In this document: in pieces, positions 8,746 through 18,910 of the stretch
How positions within the stretch are numbered: position 1 is the stretch's first letter
Layout: every line of letters begins with the position of its first letter
Assembly (NCBI GenBank): GCA_030693515.1
Contig: JAUYAK010000017.1
Location: 107,426 to 171,425, forward strand
Direction of reading: 5' to 3'
Source: Opitutaceae bacterium
GTDB lineage: Bacteria; Verrucomicrobiota; Verrucomicrobiia; Opitutales; Opitutaceae
DNA length: 64,000 nt
The notes under the pieces: model-generated
Told to the model about the DNA's origin: nothing
What the model saw: the letters and a program-made list of their open reading frames with translations, nothing else
Database searches by the model: none
Program-made: the position numbers and the translations under genes

Positions 8746-11607
8746 ATGAAAACTACCCACCCGCTAGCCGTCCTCCTGGCGCTCCTCGCTCTGGGCCCCG
8801 TCCTGACCTCCGCGCAAGTTTCCCCGTCCGCTCCTGCCAAGCCCGCGGCTGAAGCCGTCGTCCTCTCGCCTTTCGAAGTCACCGCCACCACCGATGTCGG
8901 CTACGAGTCGTCCACCGCGATGAGCGGCACACGCACCAACGAGTCGCTCGCCAACCTCCCCAACTCGATTTCCGTGCTCAACTCGGAGTTCATGGCCGAC
9001 CTCGGCATCACCGACTTCTTCCAGGCCATGGAATTCGCCGTCGGCGCCGAAAACGTCTACAACGACAACATGCAGGTAGGCGCCGCGATCGGTGCCCGTT
9101 CGGGCAATCGGATCAACTTCCGCGGCCTCCCCTCCGGGCGCCAGCTCAAGGACGGTTTCCCCACCTACGCCCCGATGGACACCTACAACTTGGAGCGGAT
9201 GGAGATTTCACGCGGAGCCGGCGGCATCTCGTATGGTGACACCGACGCCACGGGAACCATCAACACCGGATCCAAGCGTGCTCGGTTCAACAACAGCCAC
9301 GAAGTGCAGGCCCGCTTCGACGACCGCGGCTCCCAGCGGCTCACGGCCGATCTCAATCGGGTGCTCGTGGACCAGAAGCTCGCCCTCCGCTTCAACCTCG
9401 TCGACTCCGATCTCGAGGGCTGGCACGAGAACACGGCGCGCAACATGCAGGGGTGGGCCGGCGCCGTGCGCTATCAGCCGTTCAAGCACGGCAACACGGT
9501 GATTGATGTCACCCATGAATCCGGACGCCTCTTGAGCTTCTTCAGCCACACGGCGTTGGTGGACCTCACCACCGCCTACGTCCGCGGCTCCGGCACCAAC
9601 GCGCAAGACGCCGATCCCCTTCGCGCCGGGACGCAGGCCAACGGCGTCGGCATGCTCCGCCTTTCCGGGAACTCCACCCTCGCCAACGCCAACCAGGCGT
9701 TCATCCGGGGAAGTCTCTATAACCTGGCTACTCAGGGCACCACTGCGGCATTTCCCGTTTACCGTGTCTCCACCTTGGTTCAGGGCGCGGGCGCCACCAG
9801 CGCCACCGATCCGCAGAACCCCAATCGCCTGCCCTTCCTGCCCACGCAGAATCCCCTGTTCCCCCTCGAGCAGGATTGGGCCGGACCCGATACGCGCGTC
9901 CGCTACGTCGACAATTCCACCAACCTTTCCGTCCAGCACAGTTTCTCGCGCGACACCCGCGTGTGGCTGGCCCTCAATCATCAAAGGGAATTCACCGATC
10001 AAAGCCTCACGCGCAACGCCAACATCTGGGGCGCCAACGCCCGCGGCGTCTTCATCGACGTCAACCGCAACTTGCCCGATCCCGCGTTCCCCAACGACCC
10101 CACCCGCACCGTCCCCAACCCCAATTTCGAGCAGCTCTTCATCCCCGGCACCTTCACCCGCCGCTTCGAGGATCGCGACATGCGGTCCGCACGGTTGATG
10201 CTGCTCCAGGATCTTTCGCTCTGGAACACGTCCCACCGCTTCATCGTCAGCGCCAATCACCGCGCCGAGATCAATCGGATCAAGGGCATGCAATGGGCGC
10301 TCACCAAGGAGGAAATCACCCGCCGCGGCTACACCGGGGTTGCCGCCCGCCTCGCCAACAACGTCGTCTCCCCGTGGTTCTACTTCAAGGACGGCAACGG
10401 CGAGAATCTCCGCATCCCGAAGCTTCCCGGCGTCGTCGACTACTTCACGAACAACCTCGAATACTACGACCAGTCGCTTTCCACCGCGGTCTTTCAGCAT
10501 CTCGGTTCGTTCTTCAAGCAGCGTCTGCGCACCAGCATCGGCCTCAGCCGCGATCACTGGAAACAAGCGCGCAATCTCCCGACGCAACTCATCGGTGCCT
10601 TCCAGGAGACGAGCTTCGTCGACGCCGCCGGCCAACCCTTGCCCAATGATGCCGGCGATATTCCCACCCGGCTCAACGCCGACACTTGGCGAACCAACAA
10701 AACCGCCGGCGCGGTGTTCAATCTCACGTCTTGGCTCGCCGTCACGACCTCCTACCAGGAGTCGGCGATGTTCACCGACAATGTCGGCACCGATCTCTAC
10801 GGAAATGCCCGCCAGCCGACCTCCGGCTCCGGCTTCGACTATGGCCTGCGTTTCGCCCTCCTGAACGGGCGCGTCAACGCCAACGTGATCCGCTACGACA
10901 ACACGGCGGAAAACTACGCGACCAATATCGGCGCGGCCCTGCAGACGGAGGTCAACGACGCGTTCAATACCGGGCGCACCACCCAATCGCCAGATCTGAT
11001 CCTTGGAACGTCCGATTCCAACAATCGCACCACCGAGGGCTGGGAATTGGAGCTGACGGCCAACATCACCCGCAACTGGACGAGCCGGTTGGCTCTCGCC
11101 ACGACGCAGGACCATCGCTCCACCTCCGTCCCCCAGTTTCGGGCGAAGGTTGCGGCTGCCAGGAGCTACCTGGCTTCCGTCGGCAGGTCCCCGGCTGAGA
11201 TCGACGCCGCCCTTTCCGGGAGCCTCGTCTATATTGAGGGCCAAAACGACGACAACCAGCAGCCCAAGCGATATCGGGGGAGTTTCGTCACCCGCTATGA
11301 TTTCCGTTCGGGTTTGCTGCAGGGCTTCAGCGTGGGCGGATCGGTGCGTTGGGCGCGCGGCGCCGTGCGCAATCCCGGCGGCCTCTTCATCACCGGGGTG
11401 TTGGTCGTCCCCGAGCGGCAAAACGCCGACGAATGCGTGTTCAGCCCGTTCTTCAAATATACGAGGAAGCTCGGCCGGGTGAATTGGGCCGCGCAGCTCA
11501 ACATCGACAACGCGTTCAACAACGTCACGAACCAAGGCACGACCGCCCGCTACCCCCGCTACACCGAACCACGGCAGGTCACGTTGACGAATTCCTTCCG
11601 CTTCTGA
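8746..11607 (+). CDS. TonB-dependent outer-membrane receptor
   Basis: 953 residues. The signal peptide 'LAVLLALLALGPVLTSAQ' fixes the start at ATG 8746. It is followed by a TonB-box-like 'VVLSPFEVTA' (about residues 38-47), which in Opitutaceae receptors precedes 'DVGYESS' and the plug domain (about 50-185; 'GTRTNESLANLPNSISVL'). The rest is a beta-barrel of the expected length, ending in aromatic 'TNSFRF'. There is no N-terminal carboxypeptidase-like domain, unlike the three receptors downstream, so it is a separate subfamily. Likely role: TonB-driven uptake of an oligosaccharide released by neighbouring enzymes. No SusD-type partner is nearby. A sulfatase follows after 15 bases. Confidence 0.92.
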   Translation: MKTTHPLAVLLALLALGPVLTSAQVSPSAPAKPAAEAVVLSPFEVTATTDVGYESSTAMSGTRTNESLANLPNSISVLNSEFMADLGITDFFQAMEFAVGAENVYNDNMQVGAAIGARSGNRINFRGLPSGRQLKDGFPTYAPMDTYNLERMEISRGAGGISYGDTDATGTINTGSKRARFNNSHEVQARFDDRGSQRLTADLNRVLVDQKLALRFNLVDSDLEGWHENTARNMQGWAGAVRYQPFKHGNTVIDVTHESGRLLSFFSHTALVDLTTAYVRGSGTNAQDADPLRAGTQANGVGMLRLSGNSTLANANQAFIRGSLYNLATQGTTAAFPVYRVSTLVQGAGATSATDPQNPNRLPFLPTQNPLFPLEQDWAGPDTRVRYVDNSTNLSVQHSFSRDTRVWLALNHQREFTDQSLTRNANIWGANARGVFIDVNRNLPDPAFPNDPTRTVPNPNFEQLFIPGTFTRRFEDRDMRSARLMLLQDLSLWNTSHRFIVSANHRAEINRIKGMQWALTKEEITRRGYTGVAARLANNVVSPWFYFKDGNGENLRIPKLPGVVDYFTNNLEYYDQSLSTAVFQHLGSFFKQRLRTSIGLSRDHWKQARNLPTQLIGAFQETSFVDAAGQPLPNDAGDIPTRLNADTWRTNKTAGAVFNLTSWLAVTTSYQESAMFTDNVGTDLYGNARQPTSGSGFDYGLRFALLNGRVNANVIRYDNTAENYATNIGAALQTEVNDAFNTGRTTQSPDLILGTSDSNNRTTEGWELELTANITRNWTSRLALATTQDHRSTSVPQFRAKVAAARSYLASVGRSPAEIDAALSGSLVYIEGQNDDNQQPKRYRGSFVTRYDFRSGLLQGFSVGGSVRWARGAVRNPGGLFITGVLVVPERQNADECVFSPFFKYTRKLGRVNWAAQLNIDNAFNNVTNQGTTARYPRYTEPRQVTLTNSFRF

Positions 11608-11622
11608 TTCGCCGTTACGCTC

Positions 11623-13002
11623 ATGAAGATCCCCCGCCTAGTCTCACTCGCGGCCTTCCTGCTCCTCGCGCCCTTCTCCTCGGTGGCCGCAGCGGACGCA
11701 TCCCGGCCGAACATCGTCGTCTTCTTGGCCGACGACCTCGGCTGGGGCGATACGTCGCCCTACGGCAACGCCGAGATCAAGACGCCGAATCTGGCCAAGC
11801 TCGCGGCCCAAGGCGTCAAGTTCACCCAGTGCTACTCGGCCGCCGGCGTGTGTTCGCCCTCCCGCTCGGCGATTCTCACGGGCCGCACACCCTATCGCAA
11901 CGGCGTCTGGCAGCACCTGTCGGGCGTTCACGAGGCGCACTTGCGCACCAGCGAGATCACTTATCCGAAGCTGCTCAAACAAGTGGGCTACGAGACCTGC
12001 CACGTCGGGAAATGGCATCTCAACGCCCGGCCTCACTTCAACACGGCCGGGTTTCCCCAGCCGAACGATCACGGTTACGACTACTGGATGGCGACGCACA
12101 ACAACGCCAGTCCCAGCCACAAAAACCCGGACAACTTTGTCCGCAACGGCACACCCGTCGGGCCCACGCAGGGTTTCTCCGCGCAGCTCGTGGCGGCCGA
12201 GGGCATCCGTTGGCTCAATGAAATCCGCGATCCGCAGAAACCCTTCGTGCTCTCAGTCTGGGTGCATGAACCCCACACGCCCATCGCCTCCGATCCGCGT
12301 TTTTCAGGTCTCTACCCGGGTCATCCCAACAGCGAGTATCTCGGCAACGTCACGCAGATGGATCACGCGCTCGGGATGGTGATGGATGCACTTCAAGCGA
12401 AGGGCCTCGCGGAAAACACGCTGCTCATCTTCACCTCGGACAACGGGCCCGAAGGCCAGGGCGGTATCAAGGGCGGCTCCACCGGCGGATTGCGCGGTCG
12501 CAAACGCAGCGACTACGAAGGCGGCATCCGCGTGCCGGGCATCGTGCGCTGGCCCGGACGCATCAAGGCCGGCACGGTGAGCGAGGTGCCGGTGATCGGC
12601 ACCGACATTTTTGCCACCGTGCTGGAGGCGGCCGGCGTCGCGCTCCCGCAGGATCGCACCCTCGACGGAGTCAGCATGATCCCAGCCTTCGCTGGTCGGC
12701 CGGTGGAGAGAAAAATCCCGCTCTTCTGGCGCACGCACGTCTCACCGCCGGGCGACCGCGTGGCGCTGCGCATCGGGGATTGGAAGCTCGTCGGCAACGA
12801 TCAGATGACCACGTTCGAACTCTACGAGATCCAGAAAGACTGGAAGGAGGAAAACAACCTCGCCGCCAAGCTGCCCGATAGAGCGGCCGAGATGAAAGCC
12901 GCACTCTTCAAACTCTGGCGGGAGATCGAAACCGAAGGCCCGAAGCAATGGTGGCAAGGCGCCAAGAGCCCCGCAAAAGCCGGCGCGACGCTGAGCTACT
13001 GA
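11623..13002 (+). CDS. Secreted sulfatase (formylglycine type)
   Basis: 459 residues. Signal peptide ('AAFLLLAPFSSVAAADA'), then 'RPNIVVFLADDLGWGD' with the calcium-binding Asp pair. The site modified to formylglycine is C77 in 'CSPSRSAILTGR', which matches CxPSR plus the LTGR tail. 'GKWHL' and 'FTSDNGPEGQGG' supply further conserved active-site residues. The family hydrolyses sulfate esters of carbohydrates in the periplasm or outside. It needs a maturation enzyme (FGE or anSME), none of which is in the window. It is one of five intact sulfatases here, each with a different sequence around the active site, which suggests different sulfate positions on a complex glycan. Confidence 0.92.
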   Translation: MKIPRLVSLAAFLLLAPFSSVAAADASRPNIVVFLADDLGWGDTSPYGNAEIKTPNLAKLAAQGVKFTQCYSAAGVCSPSRSAILTGRTPYRNGVWQHLSGVHEAHLRTSEITYPKLLKQVGYETCHVGKWHLNARPHFNTAGFPQPNDHGYDYWMATHNNASPSHKNPDNFVRNGTPVGPTQGFSAQLVAAEGIRWLNEIRDPQKPFVLSVWVHEPHTPIASDPRFSGLYPGHPNSEYLGNVTQMDHALGMVMDALQAKGLAENTLLIFTSDNGPEGQGGIKGGSTGGLRGRKRSDYEGGIRVPGIVRWPGRIKAGTVSEVPVIGTDIFATVLEAAGVALPQDRTLDGVSMIPAFAGRPVERKIPLFWRTHVSPPGDRVALRIGDWKLVGNDQMTTFELYEIQKDWKEENNLAAKLPDRAAEMKAALFKLWREIETEGPKQWWQGAKSPAKAGATLSY

Positions 13003-13035
13003 GGGTGGAAAAAGCACCCACAAAGACGACCCACT

Positions 13036-14541
13036 ATGAAAACCACCGTCACACTCATCACCGCTCTCCTGCTCGCGCCGCTCGCCCTCAACGCCGCGTC
13101 GAAGCCCAACATCATTCTCGTGATGCCCGACGACGTGGGCTACGGCGACTACGCGAGCCTCGGCAATCCCGTCATGCGCACGCCGTCCGTGGATGCGTTC
13201 AAGAAGGAGAGCCTCCTCTTCACACAGTTCCATGTGAGCCCGACCTGCGCGCCGACCCGCGCGGCTTTGATGAGCGGCCGGCATGAGTTTAAGAACGGCG
13301 TCACGCACACGATCCTCGAACGCGAACGCTTGGCCCTCTCAACATACACGCTGCCGCAGATGCTGAAGTCCGTCGGCTACACCAGCGGGATTTTCGGCAA
13401 GTGGCATCTTGGCGACGAGGCTGCCTATCGCCCCGAGAGCCGCGGCTTCGACGAAGTCTATATCCACGGCGGCGGCGGCATCGGCCAGACCTTCCCCGGC
13501 TCCTGCGGCGACGCTCCGGGCAATACCAACATCAACCCCACGCTCTGGCACAACGGAACGTTTGAGAGAACCACCGGCTACTGCACCGATTTGTTTTTCG
13601 CGCAGGCGCTCACGTGGATCGATGCCCAGCGCAGGGCGAAGCAACCCTTCTTCGCCTACATTCCGCTCAACGCCGCGCACGGTCCGCACGTCCTGCCCGA
13701 GGAATACTACAAACACTACGTCGGCAAATCCGGCGTGACCGAAGCAACCGCGAAGTTTCTCGGCATGATCGAGAACATCGACACCAACTTCGGCACGCTG
13801 CTGACAAAGCTCAAAGACTGGGGCATCGCGGACAACACTCTCGTCATCTACTTCGGCAGCGACAATGGCGGCACCGCCGGCCGGAGCATCTTCAACGCCG
13901 GCATGAAGGGCGGGAAAAACACGACGTATCAAGGCGGCACCCGCGTGCCGGTGTTTTTCCGCTGGCCCGCCGGCGGTATTCCCGCCGGGGCGGAGTGCGC
14001 GGCCCTCAGCGCTCACCTGGATATTTTCCCGACGTTCGCTGAAATCACCGGCGCAAAATTGTCCCCGACCGCCAAGCAACAGATCGAAGGCCGCAGTCTT
14101 CTGCCGCTCCTCAAGAATCCAAAGTCGGAATGGGCCGATCGCACGCTCGTGCATCACACCGGCCGCTGGGCCAAGGGGAAAATTGCCGAGGCCAAATACG
14201 ACAAGAGCGGCATCCAAAACTCGCGCTTCACGCTCGTGCATAACGCCGAGCTCTACGACCTCCAGGCCGACCCGGGCGAGACGACCAATGTCATCGCCGC
14301 CCATCCCGAGGTCGTCGCGAGCTTGCGCGCCACCTACGACCAATGGTGGAACGACATGCAGCCGCTGCTCGTAAACGAAAACGTCACCCCGGTGCGCATC
14401 AATCCGTTCCAGGAACTTTACTATAAGCAATTCGGCGGCAGCCCGACACCGGAAGCGCTCCGGCGCATGGATCCGAATTCAGCACCCGGCGGCGAAGAGG
14501 CCGGGGCGCCCAAGAAACGAAAAGCGAAAGCCGGTAAATGA
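13036..14541 (+). CDS. Secreted sulfatase (formylglycine type)
   Basis: 501 residues. A signal peptide ends near 'LAPLALNAASK', then 'PNIILVMPDDVGYGDY'. The modified Cys is C71 in 'CAPTRAALMSGR' (the CxPTR variant). 'GKWHLGDEAAYRPESRGFDE' and 'YFGSDNGGTAG' follow as expected. Compared with its upstream neighbour it has a region with 'GGGGIGQTFPGSCGD' around residue 145 and a Lys-rich tail ('KKRKAKAGK'). The region up to 'HGGGGIGQT' resembles the sulfatase at 25301, which has 'HGGGGVGQT', so these two are probably closer relatives of each other than of the other three. Substrate unknown. Confidence 0.92.
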   Translation: MKTTVTLITALLLAPLALNAASKPNIILVMPDDVGYGDYASLGNPVMRTPSVDAFKKESLLFTQFHVSPTCAPTRAALMSGRHEFKNGVTHTILERERLALSTYTLPQMLKSVGYTSGIFGKWHLGDEAAYRPESRGFDEVYIHGGGGIGQTFPGSCGDAPGNTNINPTLWHNGTFERTTGYCTDLFFAQALTWIDAQRRAKQPFFAYIPLNAAHGPHVLPEEYYKHYVGKSGVTEATAKFLGMIENIDTNFGTLLTKLKDWGIADNTLVIYFGSDNGGTAGRSIFNAGMKGGKNTTYQGGTRVPVFFRWPAGGIPAGAECAALSAHLDIFPTFAEITGAKLSPTAKQQIEGRSLLPLLKNPKSEWADRTLVHHTGRWAKGKIAEAKYDKSGIQNSRFTLVHNAELYDLQADPGETTNVIAAHPEVVASLRATYDQWWNDMQPLLVNENVTPVRINPFQELYYKQFGGSPTPEALRRMDPNSAPGGEEAGAPKKRKAKAGK

Positions 14542-14554
14542 GAACACGACCGCT

Positions 14555-15721
14555 GTGAACCCCACCTCTTCACTCATTCTCATTCGGACTCTCGGTCTGC
14601 TCATTGCTGTCAGCGCCGCGCCGGTCTGGACCGCCGAAGCACCGGGAGCTCCCACGGCGGCGTCCGTCCGTCTCACCGGCTTCAGCTGGGACCGCGTGCC
14701 GCTCAACCTCCACTTCGGCAAGCGCACCGCCGACCTGACCGACGCGGAGATCGATTTCGTCGCGCGCCACAGCACCTTGATCGCTCTCGAGAAAAGCCAT
14801 GGCGTTTCCGCGCATGGCAGCACCGAGGCCGGCATCGCCGATTCCGCCCGCCGAATCGTGCAGGGCAATCCCGCCGCCAAGGTGCTATTCTACCTCAACG
14901 CCTTCATCAACTGGCCAGGCTACGACTCCTTCAAAACTTACCGCCCCGAGTGGACCCTGCGCACCCTCACCGGGGAAGTCGTCACACACCCGTCCGGCAC
15001 GCCGCGCCCTGATCTATCGAACGCGGAATTTCGCGAATGGTGGTCCGAAGTGGTCGCGACCGCGAATCGCTCCGGGCCCCTCGGCGGCGTGTTTGTTGAC
15101 GCACTGCCGCAGGCGCTGACCCCCGCACTCGCGAAGCAGGTCGGAGAAGCCAAGGCCCGCGCCATCGTCGCCGGTCTGCGCGAGATGATGGCGCTGACCA
15201 AGCGCAAGCTGGGCCCCGACCGCGTCGTCCTCGTGAACGGAATCCGCACGACGGATTTTCGCGAGATTCTCGATTGGGAGGGCATCGACGGCGTGATGAT
15301 CGAGCACTTCGGCGCCTTCAAGACCGCCGCGCCGACCGACATCAAGTCCGACCTCGATTCCATCGCGCTCGCCGCGGCCAAGGGAAAGTTCGTCGTGCTC
15401 AAAGGCTGGCCGGGCTTCAACTTCACCGAGCGGGAAATGATGCAGCGCCCCTACGCTGAACTGCTGAAGCTAGCGCGCGAACGCATCACGTTTCCGCTGG
15501 CGTGTTTCCTCGTCGCCGCGCAGCCGGGCTCCCACTTCTGCTACTCGTGGGGCTACACGGATCGCCACGGGATGCTCGAATCCTACCCTGAACTCGAACG
15601 TCCCCTCGGCCCCCCCAAGGCCGCCGCCACATGGGTCGGCCTCGCCGCCACCCGCGAGTTTGCCCACGCTGCGGTGTGGGTCGATCTCACCACGCAGCAA
15701 GCCCGCATCGACTGGCGCTGA
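14555..15721 (+). CDS. Putative secreted glycoside hydrolase (GHL15-like TIM barrel)
   Basis: 388 residues, GTG start 13 bases after the previous stop, with a signal peptide ('LGLLIAVSAAPVWTAEA'). The body reads as a TIM barrel: 'HSTLIALEKSHG', 'KVLFYLNAFINWPGYDS', 'GGVFVDALPQ', 'VLVNGIRTTDF', 'IDGVMIEHFGAF', 'KFVVLKGWPGFNF'. The Asp in 'GVFVDA' and the Glu in 'VMIEHF' sit at the ends of predicted strands, where catalytic acids of such hydrolases lie. This resembles the hypothetical glycosyl hydrolase family 15 group; the assignment is by recognition, not search. If right, it is the only candidate backbone-cleaving enzyme in this locus. Confidence 0.6.
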   Translation: MNPTSSLILIRTLGLLIAVSAAPVWTAEAPGAPTAASVRLTGFSWDRVPLNLHFGKRTADLTDAEIDFVARHSTLIALEKSHGVSAHGSTEAGIADSARRIVQGNPAAKVLFYLNAFINWPGYDSFKTYRPEWTLRTLTGEVVTHPSGTPRPDLSNAEFREWWSEVVATANRSGPLGGVFVDALPQALTPALAKQVGEAKARAIVAGLREMMALTKRKLGPDRVVLVNGIRTTDFREILDWEGIDGVMIEHFGAFKTAAPTDIKSDLDSIALAAAKGKFVVLKGWPGFNFTEREMMQRPYAELLKLARERITFPLACFLVAAQPGSHFCYSWGYTDRHGMLESYPELERPLGPPKAAATWVGLAATREFAHAAVWVDLTTQQARIDWR

Positions 15722-15743
15722 TCATCCGTCGCCGACTTCTCCC

Positions 15744-18700
15744 GTGCACCCCCTCCCCTCACTTCTCTCCGTCTCTCTTTCTCTCGTTCTCTCACTCTCG
15801 GTGATCGTAACGATGTGCCCGGCGCAGACCACCCCCAACGCCACCGGTTCGATCGCTGGCCGCGTGATGAGTTCGGTCGGCGATATTTTCTTGGAGCGGG
15901 TTCGCGTCACCGTCGAAGGCACGTCATTCGAAACATTCACCGATGCCGCCGGTGACTATCGCTTCGATGGCATCCCGGTGGGCAACGTTCAGGTAAAACT
16001 GTTCTACACCGGCTTTGCGCCGCAGACCGCATCCGTCGCGGTGGCCGCCGCCCGGACGACGCGACACGATGTGACGCTCGGCGCCGCGAGGCCGACGGAC
16101 GCAAAGGGTGTCGTCGTGAAGCTCGATGCGTTTGTTGTCGCCACCTCCAAGGAAATGAGCGGCGCCGCCATCGCCATCAACGAGCAGCGCTTCGCCTCAA
16201 ATCTCAAGAACGTGGTCGCCACCGACGAGCTCGGCTTCGTGCCGGAGGGCAACGTCGCCGAGTTCATCAAGTTCATGCCGGGCGTCTCGGTGGACAATGT
16301 CGGCGGTTTCGCGCGCGGCGTCTCGCTCAACGGTGTGCCCCCCGAATACGTGCCCGTCACCATCGACGGCTTCAGCGTCGCCTCGGCCAACCCCGGCGGC
16401 GGCACGGCCCGCGATATCTCGCTCGACATGCTCTCGATCAACAATCTGGCCCGCGTTGAGGTGGTGTTCTCGCCCACGCCCGAGAGCCAGGGCACTGCGC
16501 TCGCGGGCTCGGTGAACATGATTCCGCGCAGCGCGTTTGAGCGCGCGAAGCCCGTGGTGGACTGGAACCTTTACCTCCTCATGCGCGACAACGCGCGACA
16601 CTTCCACCGCACCCCAGGCCCGCAGCTCGCCTCGACCCGCAAGGTCCATCCCGGTTTCGACTTCACCTACGTGAAGCCGGTGAACCGTAATTTCGGCTTC
16701 ACGATTTCCGCGGGCACTTCGACCAACTACCTCAATCAGGACTTCATCCAAAACACCTGGCGCGGGGCGAGCGCCGCCACCAACGGCACGACCTTTCCCA
16801 ACACCACCTTGGACCGGCCGTATCTTTCTTCCACCGCGGTGCGCGACAACACGAAGGACAGCACGCGCAATTCCTTTAGCGCCACGCTCGACTCCCGGCT
16901 CGGTCCCGCCGATCGGCTCACGTTCTCGTTTCAATTCAGCTCGACGGCCTTCGCCAACATGAGCCGCACCCTCACGTTCAACGTCGGCGCGGTGGATCCG
17001 GGAGGTTTCACGTTGTTTTCGACCCGCGGCCGCACCGGCTCCGGCACTCTCGTGCTCGCGAATACCGGCCAGACCCGCGACAACCGCACCGTCATGCCCA
17101 CGCTCGTGTGGCGCCACGCCGGCCCGATCTGGCGCGCGGAGGCCGGCCTCGGGTATTCGCAAGCCCGGCACACCCTGCGCAACGTGGACCGCGGGCTCTT
17201 CAACACCACCAACGCCCAGCGCACCGGCGTGACCATTTCCTTCGCCGACATTTTCTATCTGCGCCCGCAGGTCATCACCGTCACCGAGGGCGCGGCGGCC
17301 ACGCCCGTCGATCCTTACCGGCTGGCCAACTATGCCCTGCTCTCCACGACCGGCAGCGAGCAGCACACCTCCGACGTGAAGCGCACCGCCTACGCCAATC
17401 TCGGCCGCAGCTTCGACTGGCGCGTGCCGGTCGCTCTCAAGGCGGGCTTCGATGTCCGCCAGTCCCAACGCGATCTTCAGGGTTTCACCTCGTCGTTTTC
17501 CTACGTGGGCCGCGACGGCCGATCCAGCACCACGCTCGCCGGCGGCGACGATGCTGCATTGCCTTTCCTCGACGCCGGCGCCTCCCAGCGGGTCGCGCCC
17601 TTCGGTTTCCCGCGCATCGAATGGGTCAGCAACGAAGCCGTGCTCGAGTCCTTCCGCGCCAACCCCACGCACTTTGTCCTCAATGCCAACAGCGAGTATC
17701 GCTCCGGCGTCAGCGCCTCCAAGTTCGCGCAGGAAACCGTCTCCTCCGCTTACCTCCGCGGCGATGTCGAGTTCCTGCAGCGCCGCCTGAAACTCGTCGG
17801 TGGCGTGCGTGCGGAGCAGACCAATGTCGCTGCCGACGGACCGCTCAACGATCCGACCCGCAACTTTCAACGCACAGCCAACGGCACCCTGATCCTCGGG
17901 GCCAATGGCCGCCCCTTGCCCGTCACCACCGATACGCTCGCCACCTCCCGGCTGACGTTTCTGGAACGCAGCGCCCACGCGGAGAAGGAATACCTCCGCC
18001 TCTTCCCCAGTCTCAACGCGAGCTACCAGATCCGCGAAAACCTCGTGGCTCGCGCCGCCGTTTACCAGTCCATCGGCCGCCCCAATCTCAACCAATATGC
18101 CGGCGGCGTTACCCTCCCCGACACCGAAAGCCCCGCTACGGTGAACAACCGCATCGTCGTCAACAACGCCGGCATCAAGGCCTGGAGCGCCCGCACGGTG
18201 AACGCGCGCCTCGAATACTATTTCGCCGGCGTCGGCCAAATCTCCGTCGGTGCGTTTCGCCGCGACTACAAAAATTTCTTCGAGGCGGTCTCGTTTCGCG
18301 CCAGCGCGGATTTCTTCGAACTCTACGGCATCGATCCCGCCGTTTACGGCGGCTTTGATGTCGCGACGCAACAGAACATCCCGGGCACGGTGCAGACCAG
18401 CGGCGTCGATTTCAGCTACAAACAGTCGCTCACGCAGCTCCCCCACTGGGCGCGGGGCGTGCAGGTCTTCGCCAACGCCAGCGCCCAGCGCGCGACCGGC
18501 GAAGCCGCGGGGAATTTCGCCGGCTATGTTCCGCGCACCTACAGCGGGGGCGTCAGCCTTACCCGCCAAAAATACCACCTGCGCGCCAATTGGAATTATC
18601 GCGGCCGCCAACGCACCGGCCCCGGCGCGGCTTTCGACCCCGCGAGCTCCACGTGGGGCTCCAAGAAACTCAATCTCGACCTGCAGGGTGAATACTTCCT

Positions 18701-18857
18701 CCGTCGCGGCTTCGCCCTTTTCGCCAATCTGCGCAACGTCAACGACGCGACCGAGGATGTCGAAATCTCGGGGCCTTTGACACCGCCCCACGCCCAATTC
18801 CGCAGCCGCCAGGACTTCGGTTCGCTGTGGACCGTCGGCCTCAAGGGCTCGTTTTGA
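15744..18857 (+). CDS. TonB-dependent receptor with carboxypeptidase-like N-terminal domain (tandem copy 1)
   Basis: 1037 residues from GTG 15744, chosen because it starts a signal peptide ('LSLVLSLSVIVTMCPAQTT'). The 5' codons are an unusual polypyrimidine run. A carboxypeptidase-regulatory-like domain follows (about 32-115; 'TGSIAGRVMSSVGDIFLERV'), then the box 'VVKLDAFVVATSKEM', then the plug beginning 'AIAINEQRFASNLKNVV' and the barrel, ending 'VGLKGSF'. It shares long near-identical blocks with the next two receptors (for example 'LEYYFAGVGQISVGAFRRD'), indicating tandem duplication. Likely uptake of large glycan fragments. No SusD partner, as usual outside Bacteroidota. Confidence 0.92.
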   Translation: MHPLPSLLSVSLSLVLSLSVIVTMCPAQTTPNATGSIAGRVMSSVGDIFLERVRVTVEGTSFETFTDAAGDYRFDGIPVGNVQVKLFYTGFAPQTASVAVAAARTTRHDVTLGAARPTDAKGVVVKLDAFVVATSKEMSGAAIAINEQRFASNLKNVVATDELGFVPEGNVAEFIKFMPGVSVDNVGGFARGVSLNGVPPEYVPVTIDGFSVASANPGGGTARDISLDMLSINNLARVEVVFSPTPESQGTALAGSVNMIPRSAFERAKPVVDWNLYLLMRDNARHFHRTPGPQLASTRKVHPGFDFTYVKPVNRNFGFTISAGTSTNYLNQDFIQNTWRGASAATNGTTFPNTTLDRPYLSSTAVRDNTKDSTRNSFSATLDSRLGPADRLTFSFQFSSTAFANMSRTLTFNVGAVDPGGFTLFSTRGRTGSGTLVLANTGQTRDNRTVMPTLVWRHAGPIWRAEAGLGYSQARHTLRNVDRGLFNTTNAQRTGVTISFADIFYLRPQVITVTEGAAATPVDPYRLANYALLSTTGSEQHTSDVKRTAYANLGRSFDWRVPVALKAGFDVRQSQRDLQGFTSSFSYVGRDGRSSTTLAGGDDAALPFLDAGASQRVAPFGFPRIEWVSNEAVLESFRANPTHFVLNANSEYRSGVSASKFAQETVSSAYLRGDVEFLQRRLKLVGGVRAEQTNVAADGPLNDPTRNFQRTANGTLILGANGRPLPVTTDTLATSRLTFLERSAHAEKEYLRLFPSLNASYQIRENLVARAAVYQSIGRPNLNQYAGGVTLPDTESPATVNNRIVVNNAGIKAWSARTVNARLEYYFAGVGQISVGAFRRDYKNFFEAVSFRASADFFELYGIDPAVYGGFDVATQQNIPGTVQTSGVDFSYKQSLTQLPHWARGVQVFANASAQRATGEAAGNFAGYVPRTYSGGVSLTRQKYHLRANWNYRGRQRTGPGAAFDPASSTWGSKKLNLDLQGEYFLRRGFALFANLRNVNDATEDVEISGPLTPPHAQFRSRQDFGSLWTVGLKGSF

Positions 18858-18910
18858 ACCACCTCACGGATATCGCCAGCGCTCCCACCAGTCTCACCGC
18901 AAAAATTCCC

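Noticed and set aside
15744..15830. Polypyrimidine CT-rich run at the start of the first tandem receptor as a regulatory or phase-variable repeat
   Set aside because: The run is not a perfect simple repeat (mixed TCTC and CTCT units) and is explained by Leu/Ser codons of the signal peptide.
16197..18797. Open frame of 866 codons on the minus strand
   Set aside because: Antisense to the first tandem TonB receptor; equivalent frames lie opposite the other two receptors (19661-22000, 23260-25395). These reflect codon bias, not genes.
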